Source of the DNA: Alphaproteobacteria bacterium
GTDB lineage: Bacteria > Pseudomonadota > Alphaproteobacteria > UBA8366 > Aestuariispiraceae
Assembly: GCA_033344895.1 (NCBI GenBank)
Contig: JAWPMN010000001.1
Coordinates: 3,232,001 to 3,296,000 of the forward strand
DNA length: 64,000 nt
Direction: 5' to 3'
This document shows, piece by piece, positions 61,219-64,000 of this stretch (position 1 is the stretch's first letter; each line of letters opens with the position of its first letter). The translations under genes and the position numbers were made by a program. The notes beneath the pieces were generated by a model that was not told the DNA's origin, made no database searches, and worked only from the letters and a program-made list of their open reading frames with translations.

Positions 61219-61440
61219 ATGCGCTATAAAATTAAGGCTAAGAACACCTCGATGTTTGATCGCTTGCTTGATCTGCTTCGAGGCAACCCTGCCGTCTGTA
61301 TGGCGCGGCGTGACTTGCTCTCTATCTCGGTCGAAGATCCATCCTCGGATCTACTCGAAGAAATCGAAGACACTGGCGCTGTCGTTCGGGAGTCCTATAG
61401 ATTTTCGCACGACAAATCGGCTGCCCGCTATTTGGCTTAG
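61219..61440 (+). CDS. 73-residue stand-alone I9/propeptide-like protein, candidate subtilase inhibitor
   Basis: The ATG at 61219 lies 37 bases after the subtilase stop. The predicted order beta (RYKIKAK), helix (SMFDRLLDLL), beta (DLLSISVED), helix (SSDLLEEIEDTG), beta (VVRESYRFS) is that of the ferredoxin-like I9 propeptide fold. Residues 44-66 match the subtilase pro-region at 169-195: LLEEIEDTGAVVRESYRFS against LLEKLDKLGRV...TESYRFS, with ESYRFS identical. Propeptides inhibit their subtilases and help them fold, so this could be an immunity-type inhibitor or chaperone for the adjacent protease. The homology is visible but short, and the function is inferred. Confidence 0.7.
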   Translation: MRYKIKAKNTSMFDRLLDLLRGNPAVCMARRDLLSISVEDPSSDLLEEIEDTGAVVRESYRFSHDKSAARYLA

Positions 61441-61497
61441 TGGCATCCGGGCTGTGCCGAGTATCAAAACTCGGCCGGAAACGTTCCGCTTATCGTC

Positions 61498-62202
61498 TCA
61501 GGCTCGTTCCATCACCGACTTCGCGAGGCTTTCGAAGAGTGGTAGGCCGGCGACCCCGCCGGCCAGCGGATCAATCGCGTTTTCCGGGTGGGGCATCATG
61601 CCCAGGACGTTGCCGGCTTCGTTGACGATGCCGGCGATGTTGCGTTGGGAGCCGTTGAGGTTGGTGGCGTCGGAGACGGTGCCGCGGGCGTCGCAGTAGC
61701 GGAAGGCGACGCGGCCTTCGCCTTCCAGGCGGTCCAGCGTGTCCTCGTCGGCGAAATAATTGCCTTCGTTATGGGCGACGGCGACCTTCAGCACCTCGCC
61801 CTTGGGCAGGCCGGCGGTGAAGGGGGCGGCGCTGCGCTCGCAGCGGATATGGGTCATCTTGCAGATGAATTTCAGCCCGGCATTGTGCATCAGCACACCG
61901 GGCAGCAGCCCGGTCTCGGTCAGGATCTGGAAGCCGTTGCAGACGCCCAGGACGGCGACGCCGCGTTCGGCCTCCTGCTTGATCGCGCGCAGGATCGGGG
62001 AGTTGCCGGCCATGGCGCCGCAGCGCAGATAATCGCCGTAGGAGAACCCGCCGGGCACGACGATCAGGTCGTAGCCCTTGAGTTCGGTCTCGCCGTGCCA
62101 GATCAGGTCCGGCTTGCTGTTATGCCCGGCGGCCTTTTCCAGAGCGACGGCCATGTCGCGCTCGCGGTTGGTGCCGGGGAAAACGACGATGGCGGCTTTC
62201 AT
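61498..62202 (-). CDS. purQ: phosphoribosylformylglycinamidine synthase, glutaminase subunit
   Basis: This 234-residue class I glutamine amidotransferase supplies ammonia to PurL. It has the N-terminal [11 protein letters not shown], oxyanion loop [17 protein letters not shown] near residue 48, nucleophile in LGVCNGFQ (C88) and the triad His/Glu in MPHPENAID near 212. PurS and PurC are encoded upstream on the same strand. The spacer to purS is filled by a palindromic repeat. Downstream (3' side) lies the subtilase insert instead of purL. Confidence 0.96.
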   Translation of the reverse strand: MKAAIVVFPGTNRERDMAVALEKAAGHNSKPDLIWHGETELKGYDLIVVPGGFSYGDYLRCGAMAGNSPILRAIKQEAERGVAVLGVCNGFQILTETGLLPGVLMHNAGLKFICKMTHIRCERSAAPFTAGLPKGEVLKVAVAHNEGNYFADEDTLDRLEGEGRVAFRYCDARGTVSDATNLNGSQRNIAGIVNEAGNVLGMMPHPENAIDPLAGGVAGLPLFESLAKSVMERA

Positions 62203-62217
62203 ATTTGTGTGCTCCCG

Positions 62218-62323
62218 ATGGTCGCGTTGGCGGCGGCGGCCCGCTCCCCCACCCGGCGCCCCATAGCATACCCTGTCGTTGGGCGGCCGGGTGGGGGAGC
62301 GGGCTGGTGCCGTAATCCAAAAG
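62218..62323. repeat. palindromic repeat element, copy 1, filling the purQ-purS spacer
   Basis: A perfect 18-bp stem, GCCCGCTCCCCCACCCGG (62239-62256) with its complement at 62287-62304, encloses a 30-base loop. The right half holds a 28-base run (62264-62291) that is identical in copy 2 at 62627-62654. The flanks (ATGGTCGC... on the left and GGTGCCG on the right) also match copy 2. The element occupies nearly the entire 121-base spacer. Confidence 0.8.
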
Positions 62324-62566
62324 CTAGGCTACGATCTCGATCCGGTAGTCTTCGATGACGGTGTTGGCCAGCAGCTTGCGGCACATCTCGTCCAGTTTCT
62401 TCTCGGCCGCGGCGCGGTCGGTATCGGCCAGTTCCACCTCGATCAGCTTGCCCTGGCGGACCTCACCGACGCCGTCGAAGCCGAGGCCTTCCAGCGCGTG
62501 ACCGATGGCCTTGCCCTGAGGGTCCAGCACGCCGCGCTTCAGGGTAACGGTAACATTGGCTTTCAT
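62324..62566 (-). CDS. purS: phosphoribosylformylglycinamidine synthase subunit PurS
   Basis: This 80-residue protein bridges PurL and PurQ in the small-type FGAM synthase. It begins [20 protein letters not shown], has [20 protein letters not shown] in the middle and ends with [14 protein letters not shown], all diagnostic. ATG 62566 was chosen; the longer frame runs into the repeat in the purS-purC spacer. It is flanked on both sides by copies of the same palindromic repeat. Confidence 0.95.
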   Translation of the reverse strand: MKANVTVTLKRGVLDPQGKAIGHALEGLGFDGVGEVRQGKLIEVELADTDRAAAEKKLDEMCRKLLANTVIEDYRIEIVA

Positions 62567-62581
62567 GGTCTTCGCTTCCTT

Positions 62582-62685
62582 ATGGTCGCTTGGCGGCGCC
62601 GGCCCGCTCCCCCTCTCTGCCACCCGTAGCATACCCTGTCGTTGGGCGGCCGGGACGGGGAGAGGGCCGGTGCCGGAGCCAGAAG
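62582..62685. repeat. palindromic repeat element, copy 2, filling the purS-purC spacer
   Basis: This is a second copy of the element at 62218-62323, in the same orientation. It has the same 28-base core (62627-62654), left flank and GGTGCCGG right flank. The outer stem differs in sequence (left arm CCGGCCCGCTCCCC, right arm GGGGAGAGGGCCGG) but remains largely complementary. Selection or a structure-preserving mechanism may therefore maintain the hairpin. It occupies nearly the whole 122-base spacer. Confidence 0.8.
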
Positions 62686-62688
62686 TTC

Positions 62689-63453
62689 CTAATTCGATTC
62701 GCCGTCGATGGATTCGATATTCGCACCTTCCGGCAGGACGCCCAGGCGCCGGGCGACTTCGCGATAGGCGTCTTCGACATTGCCCAGGTCGCGGCGAAAG
62801 CGGTCCTTGTCCATCTTCTCGCCGGTCTGCGTGTCCCAGAGGCGCATGTTGTCCGGGCTCAGCTCGTCGGCCAGGACGATGCGGACATCGCCGTTTTCAT
62901 CGTAGATACGGCCGAATTCCAGTTTGAAATCGACCAGCTTGATGCCGATGCCCAGGAAGACGCCGGACAGGAAGTCGTTGATGCGCAGGGACATCGCCAG
63001 GAAATCGTCGATGTCCTGCGGACTGGCCCAGCCGAAGGCGGTGATGTGTTCTTCGGAGATCAGCGGATCGCCCAGTTCGTCGGACTTGTAGCAGTATTCG
63101 ACGATGGAACGGGGCAGGGGGGTACCTTCCGGAATGCCCAGGCGCTTGGCCATGGAGCCGGCGGCGACATTGCGGATCACCACCTCGACCGGAATGATCT
63201 CGACTTCGCGGATCAACTGTTCCCGCATGTTCAGCCGGCGCAGGAAGTGCGTCGGAATGCCCAGATCCTGCAGGCGCAGCATCAGGAATTCGGAAATCCG
63301 GTTGTTCAGGACGCCCTTGCCGGTGATCGTGCCCTTCTTCTGATTGTTGAAGGCCGTGGCATCGTCCTTGAAATAGGCCACCAGGGTACCGGGTTCCGGC
63401 CCTTCGAAAATAACCTTGGCCTTGCCCTCGTAAAGCTGTCTGCGTCGCGCCAT
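62689..63453 (-). CDS. purC: phosphoribosylaminoimidazole-succinocarboxamide synthase
   Basis: This 254-residue SAICAR synthetase joins CAIR and aspartate using ATP. It begins [20 protein letters not shown] and has [16 protein letters not shown] near residue 28, [20 protein letters not shown] near 89, LVDFKLEFG near 172 and [11 protein letters not shown] near 194. ATG 63453 was chosen; the frame continues upstream without homology. It leads the purC-purS-purQ group. Confidence 0.96.
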   Translation of the reverse strand: MARRRQLYEGKAKVIFEGPEPGTLVAYFKDDATAFNNQKKGTITGKGVLNNRISEFLMLRLQDLGIPTHFLRRLNMREQLIREVEIIPVEVVIRNVAAGSMAKRLGIPEGTPLPRSIVEYCYKSDELGDPLISEEHITAFGWASPQDIDDFLAMSLRINDFLSGVFLGIGIKLVDFKLEFGRIYDENGDVRIVLADELSPDNMRLWDTQTGEKMDKDRFRRDLGNVEDAYREVARRLGVLPEGANIESIDGESN

Positions 63454-63719
63454 CGGTTTGGACCCGCCCTTGCCGCCTGTATGGTGAGAATTGGGAGCGT
63501 ATAGCAATGCGTCCCGCCCGTTACAATCTTCCTGAGCGGCCGCCGGGCCGAAAAGCACATGGGAAATCCTGTCGCGGGGGCGGTTCCGTCGTTGATCGGC
63601 GGAGCAGGACGGATTACATACAGGGCACCGCCGGAAGGAGCCCGCGCCCCGACCGGTCACCGCGGGCATGGCGCCGCGCGGATTGTGACAGGACAGACTA
63701 TGCCGGGGGGACCGCAGGT
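63454..63719. other. divergent intergenic region between purC and the DUF1476 gene
   Basis: This 266-base gap must contain the promoters of both divergent genes. No gene or strong hairpin with a T-run is evident. The frame extending purC upstream through this gap has no recognisable homology and is probably not translated. Confidence 0.4.
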
Positions 63720-64000
63720 ATGAACAAGTTCGACGATCGCGAAAAGAGCTTTGAAGCCAAGGAAAGCCACGACCGTGAGCAGGAGTTCAAGGCCGTCGCG
63801 CGCCGCAACAAACTGCTGGGCCTTTGGGCCGCCGAACAGATGGGCATCACCGGTGCCGACGCCGAAGCCTATGCCAAGGATGTCGTGATCGTCGATTTCG
63901 ACGAGCCGGGCGACGACGATGTGCTGCGCAAGGTCCTGGGCGACCTGCAAGCGAAGGGTATCGATACGTCCGAGCATCTCGTCCGAAAGGAAATGGACGA
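63720..64000 (+). CDS. DUF1476 / ATPase inhibitor zeta-subunit family protein (partial at window end)
   Basis: Translation from ATG 63720 gives [18 protein letters not shown]..., then [22 protein letters not shown] and [20 protein letters not shown], open to the window end (93 complete codons). This is the DUF1476 pattern. The family includes the zeta subunit that inhibits the F1FO-ATPase of Paracoccus and other alphaproteobacteria. Full-length members are about 105-110 residues, so only the last residues are missing. It is divergent from purC, a common alphaproteobacterial arrangement. Confidence 0.9.
   Translation, partial: MNKFDDREKSFEAKESHDREQEFKAVARRNKLLGLWAAEQMGITGADAEAYAKDVVIVDFDEPGDDDVLRKVLGDLQAKGIDTSEHLVRKEMD

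Noticed and set aside
1-64000. CRISPR array, insertion sequence or prophage
   Set aside because: No regularly spaced direct repeats, transposase, integrase or phage structural genes were seen in any frame.

Overview
The window comes from the GC-rich chromosome of an alphaproteobacterium, probably a marine or soil Rhodospirillales-like lineage. This is inferred from gene orders typical of that class: cysS-cimA, rpoZ-rsh-acpS-lepB-rnc-era, purC-purS-purQ...purL-bolA-grxD, hopanoid genes hpnM/hpnN, and a DUF1476 (zeta-subunit type) gene beside purC. No rRNA, tRNA, CRISPR array, transposase or phage gene was found. Most of the window is ordinary chromosome, with a few accessory patches.

Layout. 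1-4.0 kb: aromatic-acid degradation through gentisate (end of a flavin hydroxylase, aryl-CoA ligase, gentisate dioxygenase, ArsC/Spx-like protein, fumarylpyruvate hydrolase). It is followed by a five-gene Liv-type ABC importer (4.3-9.0 kb), which may import the aromatic substrate. 9.0-12.5 kb: cysS-cimA behind a promoter, a 23-codon Ile/Cys-rich leader peptide and a terminator, which reads as a transcription attenuator. 12.5-17 kb: aldolase, mtnA, a Kef-type antiporter and mtnP, a methylthioadenosine / 5'-deoxyadenosine salvage set. 17-25.7 kb: uracil-DNA glycosylase, NYN protein, rpoZ, rsh, DUF2062, acpS, lepB, rnc, era, trmJ-like.

25.7-36 kb: an unknown small gene divergent from an HxlR regulator with twin operators, agmatinase-like enzyme, a cyclase/DUF2007/methyltransferase operon, PhyH dioxygenase, class II aldolase, nucleoside deoxyribosyltransferase, cysQ and an orphan molybdenum-hydroxylase large subunit. 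36-38.6 kb: a complete AmmeMemoRadiSam set (AMMECR1, MEMO1, radical SAM), whose function is unknown. 38.6-45.6 kb: methyltransferase, a 44-residue membrane protein, B3/4-domain protein with D-aminoacyl-tRNA deacylase and ChaC, response regulator, Lrp/EamA pair, malate synthase. 45.6-49.8 kb: glycosyltransferase and a TerY / PP2C / kinase triad. 50-55.3 kb: sterol-desaturase-like protein, HpnN, HpnM and an unknown membrane protein. 55.3-64 kb: grxD, bolA, purL, two DUF genes, then an A+T-richer insert with a cytoplasmic subtilase and a small protein resembling the subtilase's own pro-region, then purQ-purS-purC with two copies of a palindromic repeat filling the purine spacers.

Best candidates for something new are the subtilase plus stand-alone propeptide-like protein inside the pur cluster (59.6-61.4 kb), the Ile/Cys leader before cysS-cimA (9.2-9.4 kb), and the paired palindromic repeats between purQ, purS and purC. 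AmmeMemoRadiSam and the TerY triad are known gene sets with poorly understood biochemistry.
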